A stretch of DNA of 16,490 nt from Flavobacterium sp. (GTDB lineage: Bacteria > Bacteroidota > Bacteroidia > Flavobacteriales > Flavobacteriaceae). This document shows, piece after piece, positions 7,362 to 14,741 of this stretch. The DNA lies in contig SEBM01000020.1 in NCBI GenBank assembly GCA_004296145.1, forward strand, positions 1 to 16,490, given 5' to 3'. Positions within the stretch are counted from its first letter, which is position 1. Each line of letters begins with the position of its first letter. The notes under the pieces are model-generated. The model worked only from the letters and a program-made list of their open reading frames with translations, had not been told where the DNA came from and did no database searches. Made by a program: the position numbers and the translations under genes.

Positions 7362-7381
7362 AATTAAATCTGGTATTTAAG

Positions 7382-7452
7382 AAAAAAATGCCAACTAAAG
7401 TGAAGTCGAAACAAAATCATAACTACAAGATTTTCGACTTCACTTGTTGACA
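7382..7452 (-). terminator. Long hairpin terminator of metE, shared by convergent genes
   Basis: A perfect 14-bp stem (7398-7411 with 7432-7445) with a 20-base loop is extended outward by CAAC/GTTG (7392-7395 with 7446-7449) across a TA bulge, then by 7389-7390 with 7451-7452 after one mismatch. On the minus strand a T7 tract (A7 at 7382-7388) follows directly, giving a proper terminator about 40 bases after the metE stop. On the plus strand there is no T tract, though the hairpin may still protect the 3' end of the hydrolase mRNA. Confidence 0.8.
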
Positions 7453-7489
7453 ATAAAAAACAAAAATTATCTAAGTAAAAGGTATTAAA

Positions 7490-9805
7490 TTAAGCTATTT
7501 CTACAGCAGCTCTCATTTCCTGAGCCGCAGCCACCATCTCGATCAAAGCTTTTTTAGTTTCATCCCAGTGACGTGTTTTTAAACCACAATCAGGATTTAC
7601 CCATAACTGATCTACCGGAATTACTGCCGATGCTTTTTCTAACAAACGAACCATTTCTTCGCTTGAAGGCACACGTGGCGAGTGAATGTCATAAACTCCG
7701 GGACCAATCTCGTTTGGATATTTAAAATCTGCAAAAGCATCTAATAATTCCATTTGCGAACGCGAACATTCAATCGTAATCACGTCGGCATCCATATCAG
7801 CAATGTTTTGAATGATGTCATTAAATTCGCTGTAACACATGTGGGTATGAATCTGTGTATCGTCGTTTACTCCGCTTGCCGAAATACGGAACGCTTTGAC
7901 AGCCCAGTCTAAATAAGCAGCCCATTCTTCTTTTCTCAAAGGCAATCCCTCGCGAATAGCAGGCTCATCAATCTGAATAATTTTGATTCCCGCTTTTTCA
8001 AGATCCACAACTTCATCACGAATTGCCAAAGCGATCTGCGTACAAGTTTCAGAACGCGGCTGATCGTTACGCACAAAAGACCATTGCAAAATAGTTACAG
8101 GTCCTGTAAGCATTCCTTTTACCCATTTTGGAGTCAGCGATTGTGCATATTTTGACCATTTTACAGTCATTGGGTTTGGTCTCGAAACGTCGCCATAAAT
8201 AACCGGAGGTTTCACGCAACGGCTGCCGTAACTCTGAACCCAGCCATTTTTAGTAAAAGTAAAACCGGCTAACTGCTCTCCAAAATATTCCACCATATCG
8301 TTACGTTCAAATTCACCATGAACTAAAACATCGATACCGGTTTCTTCCTGAAAACGAATCGTAGCTTCGGTTTCTTTTTCTATTAAATCATTGTATTGTT
8401 CTGCCGTTAATTCTCCTTTTTTAAATTTCGCTCTCCAGCTTCTCACTTCAGCAGTTTGCGGAAAAGAACCTATTGTAGTCGTTGGAAACAAAGGAAGATT
8501 TAAAGCTTCAATCTGGCTTTTTCTTCTTGTTGCAAAACCACTTTTACGTTTATCGTCAGCAGTTGTAATGTTGGCAACACGCGTTTTTACTTCATTGTTA
8601 TGAATTAATTTTGAAGTTTTACGGTTTTCATTTGCAATTGTATTTTGCTCAAAATCAGCGGAAGTTTTTGTGTCAACTTCAATAGAAGCAAATTTTTTCA
8701 ATAAAACAATTTCCTGGATTTTTTGTTTGGCAAAAGCCAGCCATTGTTTGATTTCCGGAGTTAAAGTTTCATCATTTGTTTCCAAATCCAAATCGCACGG
8801 ACTGTGAATTAAAGAACATGAAGGCGCTATTAAAACTCTGTTTTCTCCTAAAGCATCAACTGCTTTCTGAATAAGATCTAAAGATTTTTTAAAATCATTT
8901 TTCCAGATATTTCTTCCGTCAACAACTCCCAAAGAAAGATTTACGTTTGCAGCTAATTTTCCTGATTCTAAAATGTCATTTAATTGCAAAGGGCAACGCA
9001 CCAAATCCAAATGGAAAGTGTCAACCGGTAAAGCGAGCGCCGTTTCTAAATTTTCTCCAAAACAATCAAAATAATTCGCCAGGATAATTTTAATATTTGG
9101 GAAACGTTTGTTGATTTCATTGTACACTTTCGTGAAAGTATTTCGCTCTTTGTCGCTTAGGTTCAAAGCCAGAAATGGCTCATCTAACTGAATATATTCA
9201 GCTTTTTCTGCCTGAAGTTTTTCAAAAATTTCAAAATAAACAGGAAGCAAAGCATCAATTAAATCAATTCGGTGAAAACCTTCTTCTTTTTCTTTTCCAA
9301 GAAGCAAATAAGAAACAGGACCAATTAAAACCGGTTTTGTTGCAATTCCCAAATCATTTGCTTCTTTAAACTCAGAGATTATTTTTTCTGAAAACAAGCT
9401 GAACTTTTGGTTTTTTGTAAATTCAGGAACGATATAATGATAGTTAGTGTCAAACCATTTTGTCATTTCCATTGCTACAACATCCTGACCGTTTTTTTGT
9501 GCTCCTCTTGCCATTGCAAAATACAGGTCGATAGACGAATTTGTTTTTGCAAAATCATTATAACGCTCCGGAATTGCGCCCAATGTCAGCGTCAAATCAA
9601 GCACCTGATCATAAAAAGAGAAATCGTTAGACGGAATTAAATCTACTCCGGCGTCAGATTGCAATTGCCAGTTGGTACGACGGATTTCTTTTCCGGCCTG
9701 AATAAGTTCGTCAACCAAAATTTTTCCTGCCCAGTACAATTCGCTGGCTTTTTTTAACTCTCTGTTGCTGCCAATTCTTGGATAACCTAAGTTGTTTGTT
9801 TTCAT
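7490..9805 (-). CDS. metE: Cobalamin-independent methionine synthase MetE
   Basis: This 771-residue cytoplasmic enzyme transfers a methyl group from 5-methyltetrahydropteroyl-triglutamate to homocysteine, the last step of methionine synthesis, without vitamin B12. Both halves of the two-barrel fold are present: the N-terminal domain opens with N-L-G-Y-P-R-I-G, and the C-terminal catalytic domain opens with T-T-T-I-G-S-F-P-Q-T near residue 450. Zinc ligands are H655, C657, E679 and C740, with exactly the spacing of E. coli MetE (H641, C643, E665, C726). The catalytic acid lies in I-I-Q-I-D-E-P-A-I-R-E. Length is close to the E. coli enzyme. It is read divergently from an Lrp/AsnC regulator, and the 157-bp gap contains repeated half-sites at both predicted promoters. 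Its predicted leader is only about 20 bases, leaving no room for a SAM or cobalamin riboswitch, so protein-based control is likely. Confidence 0.97.
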   Translation of the reverse strand: MKTNNLGYPRIGSNRELKKASELYWAGKILVDELIQAGKEIRRTNWQLQSDAGVDLIPSNDFSFYDQVLDLTLTLGAIPERYNDFAKTNSSIDLYFAMARGAQKNGQDVVAMEMTKWFDTNYHYIVPEFTKNQKFSLFSEKIISEFKEANDLGIATKPVLIGPVSYLLLGKEKEEGFHRIDLIDALLPVYFEIFEKLQAEKAEYIQLDEPFLALNLSDKERNTFTKVYNEINKRFPNIKIILANYFDCFGENLETALALPVDTFHLDLVRCPLQLNDILESGKLAANVNLSLGVVDGRNIWKNDFKKSLDLIQKAVDALGENRVLIAPSCSLIHSPCDLDLETNDETLTPEIKQWLAFAKQKIQEIVLLKKFASIEVDTKTSADFEQNTIANENRKTSKLIHNNEVKTRVANITTADDKRKSGFATRRKSQIEALNLPLFPTTTIGSFPQTAEVRSWRAKFKKGELTAEQYNDLIEKETEATIRFQEETGIDVLVHGEFERNDMVEYFGEQLAGFTFTKNGWVQSYGSRCVKPPVIYGDVSRPNPMTVKWSKYAQSLTPKWVKGMLTGPVTILQWSFVRNDQPRSETCTQIALAIRDEVVDLEKAGIKIIQIDEPAIREGLPLRKEEWAAYLDWAVKAFRISASGVNDDTQIHTHMCYSEFNDIIQNIADMDADVITIECSRSQMELLDAFADFKYPNEIGPGVYDIHSPRVPSSEEMVRLLEKASAVIPVDQLWVNPDCGLKTRHWDETKKALIEMVAAAQEMRAAVEIA

Positions 9806-9811
9806 TTTTGA

Positions 9812-9830
9812 TTCAGTATTTTTTACTGAA
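9812..9830. promoter_or_regulatory. TTCAGTA-N5-TACTGAA palindrome, candidate metE operator
   Basis: A perfect 7-5-7 dyad (9812-9818 with 9824-9830) lies between the metE start codon and its -7 box and would cover the metE transcription start. Another TTCAGTA is at 9875-9881, at the predicted start of the divergent regulator transcript, and a TACTGAT is at 9918-9924. The nearby Lrp/AsnC protein is the obvious candidate binder. As RNA the palindrome could also fold into a small leader hairpin. Confidence 0.5.
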
Positions 9831-9838
9831 CAAATTTA
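9831..9838 (-). promoter_or_regulatory. Candidate -7 box of metE
   Basis: The minus strand reads TAAATTTG, an exact TAnnTTTG match, 26 bases upstream of the metE ATG. It directly abuts the TTCAGTA palindrome. No clear -33 TTG is found at the usual distance, which would fit a promoter that depends on an activator. Confidence 0.5.
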
Positions 9839-9866
9839 TTGTATTAGATTTTAATACTTATATTTG
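9839..9866 (+). promoter_or_regulatory. Candidate promoter of Lrp/AsnC regulator
   Basis: TTG (9839-9841) and TATATTTG (9859-9866) fit the Bacteroidota -33/-7 pattern with a 17-base spacer. Transcription would start near 9872, just before a TTCAGTA half-site, giving a leader of about 90 bases. Its -33 element abuts the metE -7 box, so the two divergent promoters overlap. Confidence 0.5.
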
Positions 9867-9962
9867 AGTTATATTTCAGTAAAATGTGTTTTATAAATTA
9901 AATTTAAAAGATTTAATTACTGATGAATATTCGAAATTCAACCTTTAGCCGTAAAAATTACT

Positions 9963-10424
9963 ATGGAAAACCTGGACAAAACCGATTTAATGATCCTAAA
10001 ACACCTTCAGGAAAACTCAAATATTAACACAAAAGATCTTGCAGCAAAACTGTTCCTGACGGTTACGCCTGTTTATGAACGTATAAAAAGATTAGAACGA
10101 GATGGTTATATTACCAAATATGTAGCGCTTCTGGACAGGAAAAAAATGAATCGCGGTATGACGGTTTTTTGTAATGTTCGCTTAAAAGAACACGCCAAGA
10201 ACGTCGGAAGCAATTTTGTAAAAGATATTGTAGCGCTTCCTGAAATTATAGAATGTTATAACATCGCCGGCGATTATGATTTTATGCTCAAGATTCTGGT
10301 TCAGGATATGGCTAGCTATCAGGATTTTGTAATGAACAAATTGTCTACGATTGAAAATATCGGAAATACCAATAGTATATTTGTTATGGGAGAAATCAAA
10401 CACAGTACGGCATTAGAATTTTAA
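9963..10424 (+). CDS. Lrp/AsnC-family transcriptional regulator
   Basis: The 153-residue protein has the two-part layout of the family: an N-terminal winged helix-turn-helix (L-D-K-T-D-L-M-I-L-K-H-L-Q at 4-16, recognition region around T-P-V-Y-E-R-I-K-R-L-E-R-D-G-Y at 36-50) and a C-terminal RAM ligand-binding domain (about 70-145, with the G-D-Y-D-F-M-L-K-I glycine-aspartate motif). Such proteins assemble as dimers to octamers and sense amino acids. Length is typical. It is divergent from metE, and the shared intergenic region contains repeated TTCAGTA/TACTGA half-sites, so it plausibly controls metE and itself in response to methionine or another amino acid; that is inference. The ATG at 9963 gives the canonical family N terminus. 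Confidence 0.93.
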   Translation: MENLDKTDLMILKHLQENSNINTKDLAAKLFLTVTPVYERIKRLERDGYITKYVALLDRKKMNRGMTVFCNVRLKEHAKNVGSNFVKDIVALPEIIECYNIAGDYDFMLKILVQDMASYQDFVMNKLSTIENIGNTNSIFVMGEIKHSTALEF

Positions 10425-10462
10425 TAGCGATTGAGTTACTAAAAAAATTCCCAAAATAAACG

Positions 10463-10470
10463 TATTTTTG
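10463..10470 (+). promoter_or_regulatory. Candidate -7 box of dgt, inside a small dyad
   Basis: TATTTTTG matches TAnnTTTG, 38 bases upstream of the dgt ATG. A well-placed -33 TTG is absent (the nearest, 10431-10433, is too far). The box overlaps a CCCAAAA (10450-10456) / TTTTGGG (10466-10472) dyad, which could alternatively be a weak terminator of the preceding regulator gene, but no T tract follows. Confidence 0.45.
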
Positions 10471-10476
10471 GGGTTG

Positions 10477-10504
10477 AATCTAAAATCTAAAATCAGAAAT
10501 CTAC
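10477..10504 (+). repeat. Four tandem 7-bp repeats (AATCTAA) in the dgt leader
   Basis: The units are AATCTAA (10477-10483), AATCTAA (10484-10490), AATCAGA (10491-10497) and AATCTAC (10498-10504), directly adjoining, ending 4 bases before the dgt ATG. They lie between the predicted -7 box and the start codon, so a change in copy number would alter only leader length. Similar units occur upstream of the decarboxylase and the barrel gene. Confidence 0.6.
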
Positions 10505-10508
10505 AATA

Positions 10509-11858
10509 ATGATGAACTGGGAACAACTTTTATCTCTTAAAAAACAAGGTGACACAAGCAAAAGATTACGTATTGAACAAGATGATACCCGTTTAGGATT
10601 TGAGGTAGATTATGACCGAATCATATTTTCGGCAGCTTTTAGATCATTGCAGGATAAAACACAGGTTATTCCGCTTTCTAAAACAGATTTTGTGCACACG
10701 AGATTGACCCATAGTTTAGAAGTTTCGGTTGTCGGACGTTCGCTTGGACGTTTGGTTGGAAAAAAAATTATCGAAAAATACCCTTATTTAAAAGAAGTTC
10801 ACGGTTACCATATGAATGATTTTGGGGCAATTGTGGCAGCAGCTTCTTTGGCACACGATATCGGAAATCCGCCTTTTGGGCATTCCGGAGAAAAAGCTAT
10901 TGGAGAATATTTTTCGAGTGGAAAAGGAATAAAATACAAAGATCATTTAACCGCTAAACAATGGCAGGATTTAATTGATTTTGAAGGAAATGCAAACGGA
11001 TTTTCTGTATTGACAGGAAGCCGCCCAGGCATTGAAGGAGGTTTGAGAATTTCATACGCTACTTTGGGCGCTTTTATGAAATATCCAAAAGAAAGCCTTC
11101 CTAAAAAACCAACGAATAATATTGCCGATAAAAAATACGGTTTCTTTCAGTCAGATAAAATATTCTTTCAGGAAGTTGCCGAAGATATGGGATTGATTTC
11201 TAATAAAGAAGAAGGAGATATTGGTTTTGAAAGACATCCTTTGGCTTATTTAGTTGAAGCCGCAGATGATATTTGCTACACAATAATAGATTTTGAAGAC
11301 GGAATAAATCTTGGTTTAGTTTCTGAAGATTACGCTTTAGAATATCTGATCAAATTGGTACAGGATAATATTGGCGTTAATAAATATAAATTATTAGAAA
11401 CCAAAGAAGACAGAATTAGTTATCTGCGCGCACTTGCAATTGGTGCTTTAATTAATGATGCTGTTGATGTTTTTATTGAAAATGAAGAAGCTATTCTTGC
11501 GGGACAATTTCCGTATGCTTTGACAGATAAAAGCAAATACAAAGCTCAAATGAGTGATATTATCAACTTAAGTGTAGAAAAAATATATCAGAGCCGTGAA
11601 GTTATCGAGAAAGAAATTGTAGGTTATCAAATCATCCAGACTTTGCTGGACAAATTCATAACCGCATTCAATAACAAATATGAAGGAAAAGCATCTAATT
11701 ATGATAAGTTACTCTTAAAAATGCTTCCTGAAAAACACCATTTAGAGAAAACGGATCTCTATAGTCGTTTGCTTCATATTTGTCATTACGTTTCCCTTTT
11801 AACAGACGGGAATGCGTTAGAATTATTTGAAATGATTAATGGGAGAAAACCCAATTAA
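10509..11858 (+). CDS. dgt: dNTP triphosphohydrolase (dGTPase, HD superfamily)
   Basis: The 449-residue enzyme should hydrolyse dGTP, and perhaps other dNTPs, to the deoxynucleoside and tripolyphosphate, helping control dNTP pools. The HD-domain metal ligands are visible: H68 in T-R-L-T-H-S-L-E-V and H116-D117 in L-A-H-D-I-G-N-P-P-F-G-H-S-G, with a later Asp in the A-A-D-D-I-C-Y-T-I-I-D-F-E-D segment. The R-S-L-Q-D-K-T-Q-V sequence near 45-53 is also characteristic of dGTPases. There is a double ATG at the start (10509 and 10512); either could be used. The C-terminal stop directly abuts the stop of the convergent DUF3078 gene with no intervening base. It probably forms its own transcript from a promoter at about 10463. 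Confidence 0.93.
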   Translation: MMNWEQLLSLKKQGDTSKRLRIEQDDTRLGFEVDYDRIIFSAAFRSLQDKTQVIPLSKTDFVHTRLTHSLEVSVVGRSLGRLVGKKIIEKYPYLKEVHGYHMNDFGAIVAAASLAHDIGNPPFGHSGEKAIGEYFSSGKGIKYKDHLTAKQWQDLIDFEGNANGFSVLTGSRPGIEGGLRISYATLGAFMKYPKESLPKKPTNNIADKKYGFFQSDKIFFQEVAEDMGLISNKEEGDIGFERHPLAYLVEAADDICYTIIDFEDGINLGLVSEDYALEYLIKLVQDNIGVNKYKLLETKEDRISYLRALAIGALINDAVDVFIENEEAILAGQFPYALTDKSKYKAQMSDIINLSVEKIYQSREVIEKEIVGYQIIQTLLDKFITAFNNKYEGKASNYDKLLLKMLPEKHHLEKTDLYSRLLHICHYVSLLTDGNALELFEMINGRKPN

Positions 11859-12860
11859 TTATTGAAAAGCATATACAAGACCAACTCCTAAGACCTGTCT
11901 TAACTGAGCTCTTGGTCCATCATTAACCTGACTTGTTGCTCCGGTTGTTGGATCAACGACATCTTTTTTGGTTTTAATATCGTCGTCATATACTAAGTGA
12001 ATGCCAATATTTGCTTTCACATAAGCATTTACAACAAGATCCAGACGTGTGTCATAATCAACATCGACATTTCCGAATCTGTTTAAATAATCAGTATATA
12101 AACTTAATCTGTTTTCATAAAAAATGTTTTTAAAGATTTCATTTTTCATGTAAGCTGTAAGTAAAATACCAAATTCGGCTTTTACCTTTTGTCCTTCCTG
12201 AACCAAAATTTGTGCATTCGGATCAAGAGGATCTGGTGCATAAACGGCTTTTTTAACACCAAATGCTCCTTGATTTGCAAGATATTGGTCTAAAACCAAA
12301 GTAGTTTTTAATGTTATAGGAGAGAAATAAAAAGTTCTGTTTTTTGCTTTGTTTGAATTTTCAGCTCCGGCTCCAAGAAAGATGTATGCTGGTGCAAACG
12401 GTTTAGATATTGCAATATCCCTGTTTGGATAATTGTAACCATTTGTAAACTGAGTATTGAAATTATATTTTGCAGAATAATACCAGTTTGAGGTTGTATC
12501 TCTTCTGAATCCGTAAGTTGAGTTAAGCTGAACGGCATCATCAGTTTTTCTAAGTTCAGTACCGTCTTGCTTGTTTAAACCGTATTTAACAATTAATTCG
12601 TTAAACCATTTATGATTTCCTTTGATATAAGTTCTTGAAAATTCCCCTTTAAATAAACCTGAAATCGAACTTGTTCCCCCGGCACTCCAATTCACAAAAG
12701 CAATTTCAGAAATGTCAAAACCTAACTGATTCTTTTTAGACCAATTAGAAGGCGGCTTTGGTACCTGGTTTGGTTCTAAAGTGGTTTTAATGATCTGCGC
12801 AGAAATTGTGGAAGTAAATGTAAAGAGTAAAAATAATAAGGTGAATCGAACTAATCTCAT
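11859..12860 (-). CDS. DUF3078 family protein, exported
   Basis: The 333-residue protein starts with a signal peptide (M-R-L-V-R-F-T-L-L-F-L-L then T-S-T-I-S-A-Q, cleavage near 21-22). It continues with the Bacteroidota-specific DUF3078 pattern, including F-V-N-W-S-A-G-G-T-S-S-I-S-G near residue 56-69, repeated W/Y-rich strands, and an aromatic C terminus (V-Y-A-F-Q). The composition resembles an outer-membrane beta barrel, but no function is established that I know of. The reading frame extends upstream to a TTG at 12896; the ATG at 12860 is preferred because the TTG version places a 12-residue Lys/Gln/Asn-rich extension before the signal peptide. It follows dxs after 47 bases on the same strand and may be co-transcribed with it. 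Confidence 0.87.
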   Translation of the reverse strand: MRLVRFTLLFLLFTFTSTISAQIIKTTLEPNQVPKPPSNWSKKNQLGFDISEIAFVNWSAGGTSSISGLFKGEFSRTYIKGNHKWFNELIVKYGLNKQDGTELRKTDDAVQLNSTYGFRRDTTSNWYYSAKYNFNTQFTNGYNYPNRDIAISKPFAPAYIFLGAGAENSNKAKNRTFYFSPITLKTTLVLDQYLANQGAFGVKKAVYAPDPLDPNAQILVQEGQKVKAEFGILLTAYMKNEIFKNIFYENRLSLYTDYLNRFGNVDVDYDTRLDLVVNAYVKANIGIHLVYDDDIKTKKDVVDPTTGATSQVNDGPRAQLRQVLGVGLVYAFQ

Positions 12861-12907
12861 TAGGCTTGAATTTTGATTTTTTTTTTGGCTTTGCAAAATA
12901 ACCCTTT

Positions 12908-14689
12908 TCAGTGGTTTGAAAAAAGAAAAACTAAACTTTTAACGTCAATTTTACACATTTGTTGTAACTGCAATACCGTTCCATGCTCAATAAATGTATC
13001 TGGCACACCTAAAACTTTGATTGTATTATTAAAATTGTTTTCGGCAGCAAATTCTAAAACAGCACTTCCAAAACCACCTTTTATCGCTCCGTCTTCAATT
13101 GTAATTATTGTTTTGAAATTATTTAAAATTTCCTGTAACAAATTATTATCCAGTGGTTTAACGAACGGAAAGTCATAATGTGCAATCGATTCAGCATTAG
13201 CACATTCGTTAAGCGCAGCAATTACATTATTCCCAATAGTTCCGGTCGATAAAACGGCAATTTCAGTCCCGTTTTTCAGGCAATTTGCTTCACCAATTTT
13301 AACATTTTTATACTGTCCGAAATTTTCTACTTCCCAATTTGGTAACACACCACGGCCACGCGGATATCGAATCGCAATCGGATGATTCAATCCAAGTTGT
13401 GCTGTGTAAAGTATATTTTGTAGGGCAATTTCATTAATCGACGCATAAATAATCATATTCGGGATTGTTCTTAAATACGCAATATCAAAAACACCATGAT
13501 GAGTTGCTCCGTCTTCACCAACCAAACCGGCTCTGTCTAAGCAAAAAATAACCGGTATATTTTGCAAAGCCACATCGTGAATAACCTGATCATAAGCACG
13601 TTGTAAAAACGTTGAGTAAATATTACAATATACAATCATGCCTTGAGTCGCCATTCCGGCAGCAAGCGTTACGGCATGTTGCTCTGCAATTCCCACATCA
13701 AAAGCACGTTCAGGAATTTCATCCATCATAAATTTTAATGAACTTCCGGATGGCATTGCCGGAGTAATTCCGATAATTTTTTCGTTCTTTTTGGCTAAAT
13801 CTAAAATGGTCAGACCAAAAACATCCTGATATTTTGGAGGAAGATTTTCTTCAGATTTTAAATAAAGTTCTCCTGTTGAAGCATCAAATTTTCCGGGTGC
13901 ATGATATTTTACCTGATTTTCTTCAGCTTGCTGTAAACCTTTTCCTTTTGTAGTGACAATATGAAGGAATTTTGGACCTTTTGTCTTTTTTAAACGATTT
14001 AATTCTTTTATTAAAGTCGGAAAATCATGACCATCAATCGGACCCGAATAATCAAAATTCAACGATTTTATAATGTTATTCTGTTTTGGATTTTTACCAT
14101 TTTTAACCGCGGTCAGGTATTTTTTTAAAGCGCCAACGCTCGGGTCAATTCCGATTGCATTGTCATTCAGAATAACCAAAATATTAGCATCTGTAACGCC
14201 GGCATGGTTTAAACCTTCAAATGCCATTCCGGATGCGATAGAAGCATCACCAATAACCGCAATATGCTGTTTATTGATTTCGCCTTTTAATTTGGAAGCA
14301 ATCGCCATTCCCAAAGCGGCAGAAATAGAAGTAGAAGAGTGACCTACGCCAAAAGTATCATAAATGCTTTCGCTTCTTTTTGGAAAGCCGGAAATACCTC
14401 CGAGTTGTCTGTTAGTATCAAAATTCTCTTTTCTTTCTGTTAGGATTTTGTGTCCGTAAGCCTGATGGCCGACATCCCAGACTAATAAATCTTCAGGAGT
14501 ATTAAAAACATAATGCAAAGCAATCGTAAGTTCTACAACGCCCAGACTTGCGCCCAAATGTCCTTCTTTTACCGAAACAATATCAATGATAAAATCACGT
14601 AATTCTTTTGCGAGTTGCGGTAATTGAGTTTCGTCGAGTAAACGTAAATCGTCCGGATTGTTTATGTTTGAAAGTAAATTGCTTTTCAT
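12908..14689 (-). CDS. dxs: 1-deoxy-D-xylulose-5-phosphate synthase
   Basis: This 593-residue thiamine-diphosphate enzyme condenses pyruvate and glyceraldehyde 3-phosphate to DXP, the first step of the MEP isoprenoid pathway, which also feeds thiamine and pyridoxal synthesis. Visible family elements are H44 in K-E-G-H-L-G-A-S, W-D-V-G-H-Q-A-Y-G-H at 71-80, F-G-V-G-H-S-S-T-S-I-S at 113-123, the ThDP/Mg motif G-D-A-S at 147-150 with N-D-N at 175-177, catalytic D-V-G-I-A-E-Q-H-A-V-T, and the transketolase C-terminal domain. The ThDP motif reads GDA where E. coli has GDG; this may be normal for the lineage. It is somewhat shorter than the E. coli enzyme (about 620). It lies 52 bases after the second TonB-like gene and may have its own -7 box. 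Confidence 0.96.
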   Translation of the reverse strand: MKSNLLSNINNPDDLRLLDETQLPQLAKELRDFIIDIVSVKEGHLGASLGVVELTIALHYVFNTPEDLLVWDVGHQAYGHKILTERKENFDTNRQLGGISGFPKRSESIYDTFGVGHSSTSISAALGMAIASKLKGEINKQHIAVIGDASIASGMAFEGLNHAGVTDANILVILNDNAIGIDPSVGALKKYLTAVKNGKNPKQNNIIKSLNFDYSGPIDGHDFPTLIKELNRLKKTKGPKFLHIVTTKGKGLQQAEENQVKYHAPGKFDASTGELYLKSEENLPPKYQDVFGLTILDLAKKNEKIIGITPAMPSGSSLKFMMDEIPERAFDVGIAEQHAVTLAAGMATQGMIVYCNIYSTFLQRAYDQVIHDVALQNIPVIFCLDRAGLVGEDGATHHGVFDIAYLRTIPNMIIYASINEIALQNILYTAQLGLNHPIAIRYPRGRGVLPNWEVENFGQYKNVKIGEANCLKNGTEIAVLSTGTIGNNVIAALNECANAESIAHYDFPFVKPLDNNLLQEILNNFKTIITIEDGAIKGGFGSAVLEFAAENNFNNTIKVLGVPDTFIEHGTVLQLQQMCKIDVKSLVFLFSNH

Positions 14690-14703
14690 TTTTGAATAAA
14701 AAA

Positions 14704-14711
14704 CAAATTTA
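14704..14711 (-). promoter_or_regulatory. Candidate -7 box of dxs
   Basis: The minus strand reads TAAATTTG, an exact TAnnTTTG match, 14 bases before the dxs ATG, identical to the box before metE. No -33 TTG is evident at the usual distance. There is no terminator between the TonB-like genes and dxs, so read-through from upstream is also possible. Confidence 0.45.
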
Positions 14712-14741
14712 CGGTTTTAAATTTAATTTTATTGTCCGGAT

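Noticed and set aside
9806..9830. Riboswitch upstream of metE
   Set aside because: The predicted metE leader is about 20 bases, too short for a SAM or cobalamin riboswitch, and no such fold is visible.
10450..10472. CCCAAAA/TTTTGGG dyad as terminator of the Lrp/AsnC gene
   Set aside because: The stem is short and AT-rich and no T tract follows; a -7 box for dgt explains the TATTTTTG better, though both readings stay possible.
10477..10504. Short tandem repeats as a CRISPR-like array
   Set aside because: The units are only 7 bases with no spacers and no cas genes nearby.
12861..12896. TTG start adding 12 residues to the DUF3078 protein
   Set aside because: The extension is Lys/Gln/Asn-rich and would precede an otherwise well-formed signal peptide that begins at the ATG at 12860.
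12873..13178. Plus-strand open frame of 101 codons over the end of dxs
   Set aside because: It is antisense to conserved dxs sequence, with no promoter or recognisable product.
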